Source: Agrypnia vestita
Taxonomy: Eukaryota > Arthropoda > Insecta > Trichoptera > Phryganeidae
Assembly: GCA_016648135.1 (NCBI GenBank)
Contig: JADDOH010023117.1
Location: forward strand, 248,001 to 312,000
Direction: 5' to 3'
DNA length: 64,000 nt
In this document: positions 1 through 10,574 of the stretch, one piece after another
How positions within the stretch are numbered: the stretch's first letter is position 1
How the letters are laid out: each line of letters begins with the position of its first letter
Translations under genes and position numbers: made by a program
Notes under the pieces: model-generated
Seen by the model: the letters and a program-made list of their open reading frames with translations, nothing else
Told to the model about the DNA's origin: nothing
Database searches by the model: none

Positions 1-199
1 CGGACATTTCGTGATAAAACTACAGTTAATAAAAAGTTTAATTTAACTGCGTTCTACATACTAGAAAACTAAAAGTTTAGTATGATAATAAAAATTAAAA
101 AAGAAAGTGCATCGGTCAGAATCGCACTCCAGATGCCCACGTGGCATATGAGAAATAATATAGTTAGTGACTTTTGGTCCGAAACAGGCCTCGATTTTC

Positions 200-332
200 C
201 ATAGTACGGCGTGCGTACGAGGCCCATTATTTCGTTGCGTCGATGTTTATACCCGTAAACACCAACACAACGAAACAATGTGCGTCGTACGCACGCTTAC
301 ACACACCAATTCGATTATCTTTCTTAAATGGA
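200..332. repeat. Hairpin MITE, family A, decayed copy
   Basis: The central part is an imperfect palindrome around position 252 (GTTTATACCCGTAAAC) with arms reading TTTCGTTG/CAACGAAA. The right arm continues to the CTTTCTTAAATGG end seen in the copies at 668-846 and 12119-12297. The left arm has diverged beyond about 205. Confidence 0.65.
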
Positions 333-451
333 AAAACCTATAACAAGGTTAATTTTATTTAATAATCATCATGAATAATCTCTACAAACTAAGCGCCAAA
401 TCCATCAATAACATAACCTTTTTGTATTTTGTGGAAAATAAGTTTCACTTA

Positions 452-595
452 GGCCCGGTTGTTTCAAATTCGATCAAAGTAAGCGTAGAGTTTAAACTGA
501 AATTTTACGTTCTCCACCAATCAGACGATCCGTTTTCGTAAAAATCTATGCTTTTATCGACCGCTTACTTTGATCGAACTTGAAACAACCGGGCC
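452..595. mobile_element. Tourist/PIF-Harbinger-like MITE, copy 1
   Basis: A 144-bp element with terminal inverted repeats GGCCCGGTTGTTTCAA, flanked by a 3-bp direct TTA (449-451 and 596-598). A TWA target duplication together with this TIR type is typical of PIF/Harbinger MITEs. It differs from the copy at 58510-58653 at only one position. No coding capacity. Confidence 0.85.
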
Positions 596-667
596 TTAGT
601 GCGTAAACTTACCGTCTATTTATAGTCTTACAACAGACGGGATTCGTAATAAATAAATAATGTAGGT

Positions 668-846
668 AGACCTCTTTCCATTTAAGAAAATCAAAAGGAA
701 TTAGTGTATGTAAGCCTGTGTGCAACGTACATTATTTCGTTGTGTTGGTGTTTACGGGTATACACACCGACACAACGAAACAATGTGGATCGTACCCACG
801 GCTTACACATACTAATTCGATTGTTTTTCTTGAACGGAAATGGAAC
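668..846. repeat. Hairpin MITE, family A
   Basis: A near-complete foldback of about 180 bp. The left end AGACCTCTTTCCATTTAAG is mirrored by the right end, and the arms meet at a short loop near 757 (GTTTACGGGTATACACACC). The stem is about 85 bp with scattered mismatches. Noncoding. Confidence 0.75.
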
Positions 847-1166
847 CAATCTACTTTGAATAAAAATATATTCCGTATATATTCAATTTTTTTATAGTAC
901 AAGTACACGGTCTTTTGTGCACTTGATCTTGAACTTATTATAATTATATAATTTACAATACATATATTTATTAAAAACCGGCGGATATGCATCAACCTAA
1001 TAATTCGTCAATTGGTATAAAATTATTTTCTCGTTGCCACCCAAAAGCTATTTGTAGTTCCATCATAACAGACAGAGCTAGATTAATATCGTTATTAATA
1101 ATAAAGACGATTCGTGATTCACGTGCCGGCAATTAAGGAGCCAAGCAGCACGTACTCCCTGCGGAC

Positions 1167-1384
1167 ATGGCTGATCCAGGGTCACGGGAGGAATTCCGGT
1201 CTGAACCTCTTTTGAACCCAATTTTGAAAACTATTCAAGAGCCTGAAGTCGGATTCGAAACTACATTGTATAATATACTTCAAAAACGCTGCCTCCGCAC
1301 ACACAACACGGAATACTTAGCCAAGACCCAAAAATATACGGTAACATTGGGTAACATCGACACATTTCGCGCAACCGGCCGTGG
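1167..1384 (+). CDS. Possible first coding exon, unrecognised protein
   Basis: An open frame of 72 codons begins MADPGSREEF in a good translation context (GCGGACATGG) and runs into a near-perfect splice donor, GTGG|GTGAGT, at 1385. The local base composition is more balanced than the surrounding AT-rich DNA, and an AT-rich TATA-like run (GGTATAAAA) lies about 155 bases upstream. The predicted peptide is polar, with no signal peptide or membrane segment, and I recognise no family in it. No following exon could be identified among the repeats downstream. It may be the start of a host gene, or the first exon of an unannotated transposon. Confidence 0.35.
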
Positions 1385-1514
1385 GTGAGTCCGTCCTTTT
1401 CTCTGAGAGTACAGATTTAAATCCCTAGCAGATAAGTTTTTTTTTAAAGTTTTATTTCCATTTAGCCAAAACACTAACCGCTTTCTATTCTTTATTATAT
1501 CTAGAATCCAATAG

Positions 1515-1900
1515 CTGATCTCATTCCGTTTTCAAAATTAGTATGATAGTCGATCACATACAAAAGCAAAGGCGCCAATATCCAAAAAAAGTAATGCAGT
1601 AATCGAGGATTATTAATTTATTTTATAACTAGCTGTAACCCATCAAAAATGACGGTACTTTTACGTGTCGATTCCTAAGGAATAAGTATTTATTTATTTT
1701 ATTAAAAAATATTTTTGGTAAAAAGAAAAAATACTATAAAGAAGTTACGGTTATACGAAGTTACGGGGACAGACAGGCAAACAGACGGACGGACAGACAA
1801 CGAAATTATTATAAGTGGGATTGACTGGATTCGAGATTTTATAAGAAACATGGCCTATAAATTTATAGGAAACATGATTTTGCAAAGGATAGATACATAA
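1515..1900. repeat. Interspersed repeat with GTCAAAAATGACGG motif
   Basis: Contains the phrases AACCCATCAAAAATGACGG, TTCCTAAGGAATAAGTATT and a cagacagacggacgg run. These recur at 14645-14840, 15240-15510, 53712-53790 and 62285-62490. The family carries no recognisable coding sequence. The first 30 bases (TCTCATTCCGTTTTCAAAAT and on) are repeated directly at 3246-3275. Confidence 0.6.
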
Positions 1901-1973
1901 AATTTAGAATTCAGTACATTTTAAATTTAATTCATTCAATAATAATAAATTGAATTCAGTACTTACATTTAAA

Positions 1974-3236
1974 TACACATGCTTATTAGTGGCACGTGAG
2001 CTTGCGCAGTATTGACCTTCTTTAGCCCTTGCTTATTAGTGGCATGTGTGTACGCACATTGCTAGTAATAAGCATGCTCATTAGTGGCATGTTCAAAAAA
2101 CAAACGCCGGTTGATTTATGAGCATGCTAATGTCATTCACCATGAGAAGGGTTATCTTTTGAGCATGTGTGAACAGGCTTGCTTATTATGAGCATGCTTA
2201 TGTCATTCGCGGCTAGTATCGATTATCAATGCGATCTTCTCAGTCCGCGACAGATGAAACAAATATGGCGCGTTGGGAAGATGATAAAACATTACTTTTC
2301 ATGACTTATTATAGGAATCACGAATGTCTGTGGAATACTCGGTCAGCGCTATGTAAAAATAATCTAGCAAGACAAGAAATAACGTTTATGAAACTTTATT
2401 AAAAGACATGAATGATTCAAATCACACAATAAAAATTATAAAAACTAAAATCAAAAATATTTTGATTTATTGGTTCACTTGAATTTTCTATTTCAAGTTG
2501 CAGTTTCCATTTTGAACAAGAGCGTCTCTATTCTATGACAAGAGCACGCCAGCAATAAGCATGTTTGTTTGATTAAACCCAGGAACTGTTTTTATTCATT
2601 GGTTCACTTGAATTTTCTATTTCAAGTTGCAGTTTTCATTTTGAACAAGAGCGTCTCTATTCTATGACAAGAGCACGCCAGCAATAAGCATGTTTGTTTG
2701 ATTAAACCCAGGAACTGTTTTTATTCGTTGGTTCACTTGAATTCTCTAATTCAAGTTGCAGTTTCCATTTTGAACAAGAGCGTCTCTATTCTATGACAAG
2801 AGCACGCCAGCAATAAGCATGTTTGTTTGATTAAACCCAGGAACTGTTTTTATTCATTGGTTCACTTGAATTTTCTATATCAAGTTGCAGTTTCCATTTT
2901 GAACAAGAGCGTCTCTATTCTATGACAAGAGCACGCCAGCAATAAGCATGTTTGTTTGATTAACCCAGGAACTGTTTTTATTCATTGGTTCACTTGAATT
3001 TTCTATTTCATGTTGCAGTTTCCATTTTGAACAAGAGCATCTCTATTCTATGTCAAGAGCACGCCAGCAATAAGCATGTTTGTTTGATTAAACCCAGGAA
3101 CTGTTTTTATTCTTTGGTTCACTTGAATTTTCTTTTTCAGTTTGCAAAGTTTCAATTTTGAACTAGAGTTCCTCTCTATTCTATGACAAGAGCATGTCAC
3201 TAATAAGCATGTGTGTTTGATTGTTAGCTTTGAGCA
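1974..3236 (+). mobile_element. MADF-carrying GCATGC-rich transposon, copy 1
   Basis: The left end TACACATGCTTATTAGTGGC matches the terminal repeat of the intact copy at 46632-47269. The body then follows the same order: dispersed GCATG motifs, a MADF-like reading frame starting near 2263 (ATGGCGCGTTGGG) and a 3' tail. The frame is broken by a shift about 45 codons in. The tail has been expanded into a 129-bp tandem array (2472-3228). The right terminal repeat is missing, the element stopping at TTAGCTTTGAGCATAATATCC, so this copy is truncated or its end was lost. Confidence 0.75.
2472..3228 (+). repeat. 129-bp tandem repeat array, about 5.9 copies
   Basis: Units begin with GGTTCACTTGAATT at 2472, 2601, 2730, 2859, 2987 and 3116, that is 129, 129, 129, 128 and 129 bp. 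Each unit holds AAGTTGCAGTTTCC, GAACAAGAGCGTCTC, CACGCCAGCAATAAGCATG and AACCCAGGAACTG. The first five units are nearly identical. The sixth is more divergent and runs into the original transposon tail (GTGTGTTTGATTGTTAGC), as expected for expansion from one end. No spacer/repeat alternation of the CRISPR kind. Confidence 0.95.
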
Positions 3237-4348
3237 TAATATCCATATCTCATTCCGTTTTCAAAATTAGTATGATTTCAAAATTATTATTTTTAATAAA
3301 ATTAAAACATTGACTATTTTTTAATAAAATACTGTGAATTAGATTTTTAATATTAAGATTTTTTTAACATTTCAGTAACAATGTTCGTCACTAACGCTAT
3401 CAGGTAGCTCAAATAATAATGAGGTATAAGAAGCAAAAAATCATAATTCTCAATTTAATAATGTCCATCACTAAAATTATCAAGACGCTAGATAGCGCTA
3501 TTCTCACAGCATTACCTGGCGGCCGAAATATATAATATACGTACGTCATTTTCGACGGGTTATAGTTTATAGCTAGCCAATATTTAAAAAAGCAACGCAA
3601 ATTAGAGCGCGTGTAATCTTTAATCCTTTGAATTTACCCTAATGTTCCCGAAGATTCACTTCAAAACTATGTGAAAGAAAGCTGTAGCGAAAATAAATAA
3701 GATCAGAACCTAAACGAGAATCCAAAAATGGACCGATCCCAAACCCTGCTTTGATTGTACGTCGCCGTTCTATTAAGACAATCAGTCAAATAGCGTTTCT
3801 TGATAGATTATTGGAAAGGCGCGCGTACCGCGCAGCAACACGCAATCATAAACAATATCATGATTCCGTTTGAACATCGCTACAGAGATAATTTGTTTGT
3901 TTATTTAGCTAGAAAGATGATAGCCGACTCTCATCGTCAGAATGTTCAAGAGAACTAAGTAAGCCGTAAGCAGAGTTGCAAAAACTAATCGGACCTGTCA
4001 GTTGCTAGGAGTGCGCAAAAATTGAGATTTTGTACCGTAGCCAAAATTATTTCAATTTCCTTCAATTTTCGAGTCTGTGTTCACGAAAAAATCAAAAGAT
4101 GTTATTTTGGTAGCCGATCGTTGAAGAAACATCATCAGTCAATGGGAGAAAAATCAATCAAATCGATTCAACAATTATTTTGTTACACATATGAAAATGA
4201 AAACACACACATTTTAGTTCTACACGTTTAATTTCCATGAGACGCATTTCGCCTTATGAAAGCATCATCAATCTATCACTTTAAATTCAACAATTTGTAT
4301 TTATATACGAAATATATTGGAAAGAAGGGTTACGTAATTTCGAGTACT
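3237..4348. other. No gene seen
   Basis: AT-rich sequence with short repeat scraps. At 4240-4258 a GAGACGCATTTCGCCTTATG phrase is shared with the hairpin at 38.7 kb. The open frames here have no recognisable domain. Confidence 0.5.
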
Positions 4349-4351
4349 TAA

Positions 4352-5045
4352 GGTGATGAATTTTGGGTTAAAACAAAATACATGCTCGTAAGCAAAAATA
4401 AGGCAGTCGACAATGAAAATCTTTATATTGCTGGAACGAAACTAGAGAAGGTACAAAGTATTGTATACTTGGGCCACAATTTAAATGAAAGATGGGATCC
4501 TTCGGTTGAAATCAAATGCCCCATTGAGCAAGCTCGTACGACCTTTATTCACATGAAAAAGATGTCCAGTCATGATCTCAACCTTGGATTACGAATCCGA
4601 ATGGTCAGATGCTACGTGTTTTCGGTATCATTTTATGGAGTGGAAGCATGGACGCTTGTCGAAGAATTGATAAGGCTACTTGAGGCATTCGAGATGTGGA
4701 TCTATATAAGCACACTCAAAATAAGCTGGATGGACAGAGTTACGAATGAAGATGTTATGGTTCGGATGAATAAAGAAAAAGAAGGTACTAGAACAATAAA
4801 AATCCGAAAGCTTCAATATCTCGGACATCTGACCAGACATCCAGAGAAGTACGAGATCTTGCATCTCATAATGCGGGGAAGGATTGCCGGAAGTCGGGGC
4901 CCTGGAAGAGGGAGAACAGCATGGCTGAAAAACCTGAAACGCTGTTTGGCCAGTCTATTGTAGACCTGTTCCGGGCCGCAGTAAACAAAGTTTTCGTAGT
5001 CAACGCCCGTTGAACGGATAGGGCACGAAAATAAGAAGAAAATGA
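4352..5045 (+). pseudogene. Non-LTR retrotransposon, reverse transcriptase C-terminal relic
   Basis: A frame open from 4382 to the stop at 4963 encodes the region after the RT catalytic core found in arthropod LINE ORF2 proteins. It has a YLGHNLNERWD-like block, a RCYVFSVSFYGVEAWTL block (family: RC.VFS.L.YG.E.WTL), an ISWMDRVTNEDV block, LQYLGHLTRH and a GRIAGSRGPGRGRTAWLKNL tail. No catalytic YADD part or endonuclease is present, so this is a 5'-truncated dead copy. Homology to the family seems to continue past the stop (CCGCAGTAAACAAAGTT). A shorter relic of the same tail is at 14440-14620. Confidence 0.85.
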
Positions 5046-5215
5046 AGAACGTGATGAAGGGACTTTTGGGATTTTATATTTTGGCACGAGTCCAAGAAAC
5101 AATTCTGTTCAAACAGTAATGATATTTTAAAGAAAGGTTATTAGTATATGGAAGAGAATAGATATATAATAAATTTTTTTAATTTTATTTACCTACTATT
5201 TGTATATTGACTATA

Positions 5216-5655
5216 CAGGGTGTCCCGTATCTCGACGTCAAGCCGAAATCGGGTGATAATAATATCAAGAAATCGGGTCAAGTCGTAATAGTTATCAGAA
5301 AAATGTTTTAAAAAATCTAAGTCACGTGTTTCAAAAATTATAAGCATTTAAAAAAATCTACACCCTGTGACGGTCTTTTCGCTCCTGTTGCTACAAATCT
5401 TTATTTTCTCTTCATTTTTTTTATGATTATGTAATCCTGAATAATGCTTCTGTAAACTTTTGTCCAAAATTCAAAGCCAACTGCTTCAGCTTGGAAGAAA
5501 ATGTCACTTTTTGACAAAACCAAGTATTCAAAATCAATACTTTGCCCAGTTTTAACTGACTGTTTTTTTATTTTTTTAAATATTTTTCTGATAACTATTA
5601 TGACTTGGCGCCTATCACCCGATTTCGGCTTGACGTCGAGATACGGGACACCCTG
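5216..5655. mobile_element. Tc1/mariner-type MITE, CAGGGTGTCCC termini
   Basis: A 440-bp element with about 43-bp perfect terminal inverted repeats that start CAGGGTGTCCCGTATCTCGA, flanked by TA on both sides (5214-5215, 5656-5657). Coding capacity is absent: the internal 350 bp is AT-rich and its small open frame overlaps the right terminal repeat. The TA target and TIR start suggest mobilisation by a Tc1/mariner transposase in trans. Confidence 0.9.
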
Positions 5656-5659
5656 TATG

Positions 5660-6463
5660 TATTATATACTATCAGTATATTTACGGCATCACAGTAAATC
5701 TCTATCATAACGATGAAGCATCAGTAAGTGGTGGTTAATACGTAATTAAAATGTATCTACGATTATTTCCGAGATCGATCTTCGAGTAAAATTTATTTTT
5801 GGTAAAGAATAAGTACACAAAATTCAGGGCTGGGTTAATTCCTATGGAAAAAATTCGTTTGATATTCGATATTCATCCTTCCCTCGGGAACAGATTAATG
5901 ATGAATATTGAGATATTGAATATTGGCAGCGCTCATTACGCCTCGTATATCGATCGGTGTTAGTATTAAAAACTATCGGTGAAAAAATTACATAAAATAC
6001 ATTTATTACTCACACTATATTATTTTTTTTATGGACTCATCCGTTTTCGAGATATTCCAAATAATATCACGACCGACAGCTAACATTTTGCGGCCGGAAA
6101 TGAGACCAATTCAATGGTCATATCAAAGCATTTTCGCGCCATCCGTTTGATCTACGAAAATACTGCGAATTTCGCCGACAACGAATCGTTAGCAAATTAA
6201 ATTCTCAATCCAATCAAATGCACTCCCACGCTATAATTCTCAACTCGGTAAATACATAACGTGTTTCGGAAAATTCTGTCGTAAACGAAATGCGTTCTAT
6301 ATGACAGTTTTAGCTCTGTTAAAGAAGTTCTGAAGCGATTGAAATAAATAATAATCCGATGGAGCAAGGTCTGGACAGTACGGAGATGACTTAAAAGTTC
6401 CCACCCAATTTCAATTATTTTTTTCTTAGTCGTCACAACTGTCTGCGATCCCACGTAGAACAG
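5660..6463. other. No gene seen
   Basis: AT-rich sequence with no convincing coding frame, TIR or RNA gene. A small open frame on the minus strand near 6.2-6.4 kb has no recognisable domain. Confidence 0.5.
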
Positions 6464-6534
6464 AAGAGTATGGCACTCTATCGTCTCTGCCTACCCCCGC
6501 GGAGAAACGGCGTGATGGTAAGTAAGTAAATAAA
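6464..6534 (+). repeat. Interspersed repeat, CTCTGCCTACCCC motif
   Basis: GAGTATGGCACTCTATCGTC then CTCTGCCTACCCCCGCGG and a GTGATGGTAAGTAAGT end. Related segments are at 43521-43582 and 56204-56265. The shared end with a short GTAAGT/GTTAGT tail suggests the 3' end of a LINE or SINE, but no coding part is attached here. Confidence 0.5.
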
Positions 6535-6900
6535 TTCATTTTGAAGCACACCTCGATAATACACGCTGTAGTTAGAATTTCTTTCAGTACTTTCCGAAAC
6601 ACTTAATAATATCGATGACTTATCAATGAAGTAAACAACATCGACCGATGAATGAATTGGTTAGCTAATTATAATTTGCAAAAGATCGCGTGCACCGGGA
6701 TGATTTAACACCGATGGATTGCAAAACATTCTTGTTGCATCTACGTTCTCGGGGTCACACGATGACCCGGTCACTTGACCTCGAGAAAGGTCCACAGCCG
6801 ATTAATATATTACGCGTGTATAATATATATAATATATATAAAATTTTGTAAGGAAGGAAGGCACTCATTAAATACTAGCTGTCTACGGGAACAACACGCC

Positions 6901-7768
6901 TTTAAGGGGGGGTAAGGTATTTTTTTTTTTTTGGATTTTTTTTTTTTTTACTGAATGCATAATATCTCAAAAATATTGTGTCAAAATTTGCAGTCGATTG
7001 GAACAAAATTGACGAAGTTATGAGTATATTTATACCTGTCGAATTTTTGTACCTACCCGACCCTAATGCACTGGATTCGTTCAAACACACGCACAGTGGT
7101 CTTCCCGAGGATGTTTTGGATGCCATCAAGCCTATCCTTTATGGACGATGATTCAGTGTGAGGTAAGCCGATAAAATTTTCTTATGAACGTTTTATACTA
7201 GATTTTTAGTGTTCAAAACTTTAAAGCGTTTTCCCCACAATTCACGTTTTCAAAGTCGGTGCCCCTCATAACTTCAAAACTACTACACCGATCCTTTTTA
7301 AATTTTGAACACTATTTCTGTGCATAACGCTGGAGAGTTTTTTTCAAAATTGTTGATAATTTTTATTTTTTAATAACAAATTAGCAGATTTTTTTTCGCA
7401 AAAAATCGCGTTTTTCCCTTCAAAGTGTTCCAAAAAAGTTAAAAATTTAAATTTCGAAAAACCCTCCCAGCGTTACCTGGGGAAAACTATTATCTAACGA
7501 ATAAACTTTGATTTTTTGATTTCAGATGATCCAGCACCAAGTTATGAGGAGCACCGCAATTCTATTTTTTTCCGAGACACGTCCGAATAATTGCTGCCAT
7601 TGCCGTATTTTTTAACATTTCTTCCTGAAAATTTTACAATATTTTTCGAATGGCATACTTTAATGTATCATTGGTTTTAATAAAGAGATTCTAACTGTGT
7701 CGTCACAAAAAATTCACAAAAACATGCCTTTTTGTACGAATTAACCTTACCCCCTCCCCCCCCTTAAA
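6901..7768. mobile_element. Poly-G-terminated element flanked by TTAA
   Basis: The left end reads TTTAAGGGGGGGTAAGG. The right end is its inverse, CCTTACCCCC...CCCCTTAAA, about 0.87 kb apart. TTAA abuts the G/C run on both sides, which resembles the TTAA target of piggyBac-type elements. The interior is AT-rich with repeated TTCAAAA-type runs and no recognisable transposase. Class assignment is tentative. Confidence 0.6.
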
Positions 7769-8164
7769 CGTCAGTTTCAAGCCAGCAGCACTTGACGGAT
7801 ATTTGGTTTGTATTGTCGTGTGCAAAAGATCTTCCGGATTGACTGCATTGCCAATGGAGGGGTGCTAAAATGCATGAATTAGTTAAAATAACCAATAATT
7901 GACTGCAGATAGTGACTGGACGAAAGCGAACGTCCATCGCGTCATCGGCGGAACAGTACATTGATTACTTAATTATTTTAAATCATTTTAGAAATGTTGG
8001 ATTATGTAAATCTTTGCGTTAATTTGTACTGTGGCAGACCACTTCCGTTTTTTGATAATAAATTATATATTCACCTTTGAAAACACGTTTTACGGAAACA
8101 GTAATAAGCAACAACCTTGTCGCTGGAGACATAACGATATTCATATAACCTGTTAACTTTATTA

Positions 8165-8580
8165 TTTTGTACATAAATACACTTTTATACATACAGAATG
8201 TAATAGAGCAACCCCAAAATACTTTGCAGGTAGATTCCTGCTTAAATTATGAATCAAAAATATTCAATCAACACTATCGTAATTAATATCAATAGTTATG
8301 AAGATAAGATTTTTTTTAAATTTGCATTTTTTCAATATTTCTGACTTATCTTTTGTAAAACGTTGGACCTGTCATAAAAGTAATTTATATTGAATATTAA
8401 AAATTTATTCGTTTCTACAAGCAAAACGAAATGATTAAAATCTGGCACAAAAAAAAATAATTCAAATTTCTGCAAGATTTTAATCAATATTAATATTAAA
8501 TTGATACAAGTCATATCAAGACACTAATTTGATACTCGAAAAAAAAATATCGATATACTGATATACCAATATTTTTTACC
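8165..8580. repeat. Decayed copy of the CAGGGTTATT MITE (family B)
   Basis: Shares with 11123-11523 the phrases GATTCCTGC, ATCAATAGTTATG, TTTGCATTTTTTCAATATTT and a TATTGAATATTAAAAATTTA stretch. The terminal CAGGGTTATT is no longer legible. Related decayed pieces are at 14131-14330, 15030-15180, 15530-15650, 27445-27607, 55640-55880, 58000-58140, 60500-60600 and 62757-63030. Confidence 0.6.
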
Positions 8581-8915
8581 CATCCCTAGAAAACGAGTGT
8601 ACAACGATTTCGGTTAAATAATTCGGCAATTATGAAATGAAAAAATAAGTTTTTATGATTTTTTAAATGAATTTGAGAAATAAAAAAAATTAAAAATGCA
8701 AAATACTAACAAAGGTCGGTGGTAGATTTGCGATCTATCAGGCACATGGCAGTTCATCCCGCCGACAGCTGACTTCACGAAAACAACAACACAATACTAA
8801 ACTTAGAGCTAAACAAAATTTACACCGAAACGATTGTCACTTAACATTTTGAATTTCACTTTGCACCAACAAAAAACCATACAAGCAATAAACACACTAC
8901 ACTAACAATACTCAC

Positions 8916-9105
8916 CGGCGTTAATATATTTCGCACTAGAAATGCCGACCGGAACAACACTTTGCGCCGAAAATCGGGGCGCTTCCAGCTGGCAGAACAT
9001 AATAATAATAAACACAACATGAATAAATCCCACGGTGATGTTCTCTTTCAATATCTTTTTACGCGAGCAATGTTCGCCTGAAACAACGGTCAGTAATTTA
9101 TTCAT
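8916..9105 (-). CDS. Possible first coding exon with signal peptide
   Basis: From an ATG at 9105 an open frame of 63 codons plus one base runs to a strong splice donor, GCCG|GTGAGT, at 8915. The predicted N-terminus has a basic stretch (SRKKILK), a hydrophobic core (VGFIHVVFIIIMF) and then polar residues with a plausible signal-peptidase site (RFSA|QSVV). This looks like a secreted or membrane protein. Alternatively an internal TTTCAG acceptor at 9080-9075 would start the exon at 9074. CpG-rich sequence upstream fits a promoter. I do not recognise the family, and no following exon was found among repeats at lower coordinates. It does not resemble the Stim transmembrane exon despite a compatible phase. 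Confidence 0.4.
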
Positions 9106-9440
9106 TTTCTGCACCTATCTATACAAGATTAACGTTATTTGATTAAAAATATGGCAAACGGAACTCCGGGTAGCTCTCGCGCTCGCCGACACAATGAACT
9201 TCGCGATAATCCGGGGAGCCGCGTTTAAAGACTCGTTCTGACTCAACAGTTCAAATCCAATTTTAGCATTACGCCCACTGAACAATGCTCTTACTAAAAA
9301 TCTATTATTGACACAGAACGGAATTCCTGCATACTCGTACATAGGTACGCCCGACCGCCTCCCACCAGACACGGTTCACCGGAAGAATGCTGGCGGAAGG
9401 TCGCGGCTAGCCGAGCTGGACTCGCGTATCTCTAACATTC
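9106..9440 (-). promoter_or_regulatory. CpG-rich putative promoter/5' UTR
   Basis: Markedly richer in G+C and CpG than the surroundings (CGCGCTCGCCG, GGAGCCGCG, CGGCTAGCCG). It lies directly upstream of the signal-peptide exon on the same strand. Promoter identity is inferred from composition and position only. Confidence 0.35.
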
Positions 9441-9647
9441 CAGGCGTATGAATTCTGTATTCATTTAGTATTTAGTAATTCATCGCAGTGTGGGAAATTT
9501 CTTCCAACCGAACGGTCAAATGCGCTGTGTGCAAGTTGCATCTTACCGCACGACAAATCTTTCACGTCTAACTCCTGAACCCTCAGCATTCCGTGATGGA
9601 AAAACCGTACGCAGCCATTATACCGCGACTTATGATATGCAAAGGTA

Positions 9648-10352
9648 CTGATACACATACTTATTTTAGAGCATGCTCATTAGCATGCTTAAAATTAGCA
9701 TACTCTTACGACTGTACACACTTGCTCGTTATTAGGATGCTTACTTTAAGCATGCTTACTTTAAGCATGCTCATGAATGAGCATGCCCAAAGCTAACAAT
9801 CAAACACATATGCTTATTACTAGCATGCTCTTGTCATAGAATAGAGACGCTCTTGTTCAAAATGGAAACTGCAAACTGAAATAAAAAATTCAAGTGAACC
9901 AATAAATCAAAATAGTTTCCGAGTTTTCATCCGCACATTTTTGATTTTAGTTTTTATAATTTTTATCGTAAGATTTGAATCATTTATGTCTTTTTAAAAA
10001 TGTAAACGTTTCATAAACATTATTTCTTGCTTATTATTTTTACATAGCGGTGACCGGGTATTCCACAGACATTCGTGATTCCTATAATAAGTCACGAAAA
10101 GTAATGTTCTGTCATCTCCCCAACGTGCCATATTTGTTTCATCTGTAGCGAACTGAGAGATCGCATTGATAATCAATACTAGCGAATGACATTAGCATGC
10201 TCATAAGCAAGCCTGTTCACACATGCCCGTAAATCAAATAAGCATGCTCATTACTAGCAATGTGCGTACACACATGCTACTAAGCACTAGCAAAGGCTCA
10301 AGAAGGTCAATACTGCGCGTGCTCACGTGCCACTAATGAAAATGTGTATAGA
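9648..10352 (-). mobile_element. MADF-carrying GCATGC-rich transposon, copy 2
   Basis: An inverted-orientation copy of the family at 46632-47269. The left end reads CTGATACACATACTTATTTT (the 3' end of the element) and the right end reads CACGTGCCACTAATG (the 5' end). At least seven GCATGC or near-GCATGC palindromes cluster at 9665-9790, with further ones at 10195-10265. A TA at 9646-9647 fits the target duplication; the far end has drifted. It contains a broken MADF frame (9994-10131) and one copy of the unit that forms the tandem array in copy 1. Confidence 0.75.
9994..10131 (-). pseudogene. MADF-domain mini-ORF, broken copy
   Basis: Begins MARWGDDRTLLFVTYYR, then NHECLWNTRSPLCKNN, after which a frameshift replaces the second half of the domain and it stops at LHF. 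The L..Y..H.CLW pattern is the core of MADF (Myb/SANT-like) DNA-binding domains. It is equivalent to the open copy at 46892-47101. Confidence 0.65.
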
Positions 10353-10574
10353 ATTTGCGTATTTTTAAGCATTTTAAATGAGAAAAAATTACCTTTATAA
10401 TATTAGTTTCAACCGCCTCAAAATGTGAAAATGAATTTAATGTGAAAAGTGGTCGTACCGTTGATCAAGTCCCATACAAAACAATCACCGATTTTATCAG
10501 ACGATTCTACCTCAACATCATCATTCACCTACTATTATTTTCGACTCCAAAATTTTAGGACAAAAAATCCAATA

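Noticed and set aside
2472..3228. CRISPR-like array
   Set aside because: Units are 129-bp head-to-tail copies with no unique spacers, in eukaryotic DNA and inside a transposon.
4676..5102. Minus-strand open frames
   Set aside because: Antisense shadows of the LINE RT relic at 4352-5045.
8916..9105. Stim transmembrane exon (the phase would fit and it has a hydrophobic segment)
   Set aside because: The conserved GCWYAY-type residues and the coiled-coil start that follow the STIM membrane helix are absent, and the frame has its own ATG and signal-peptide profile.
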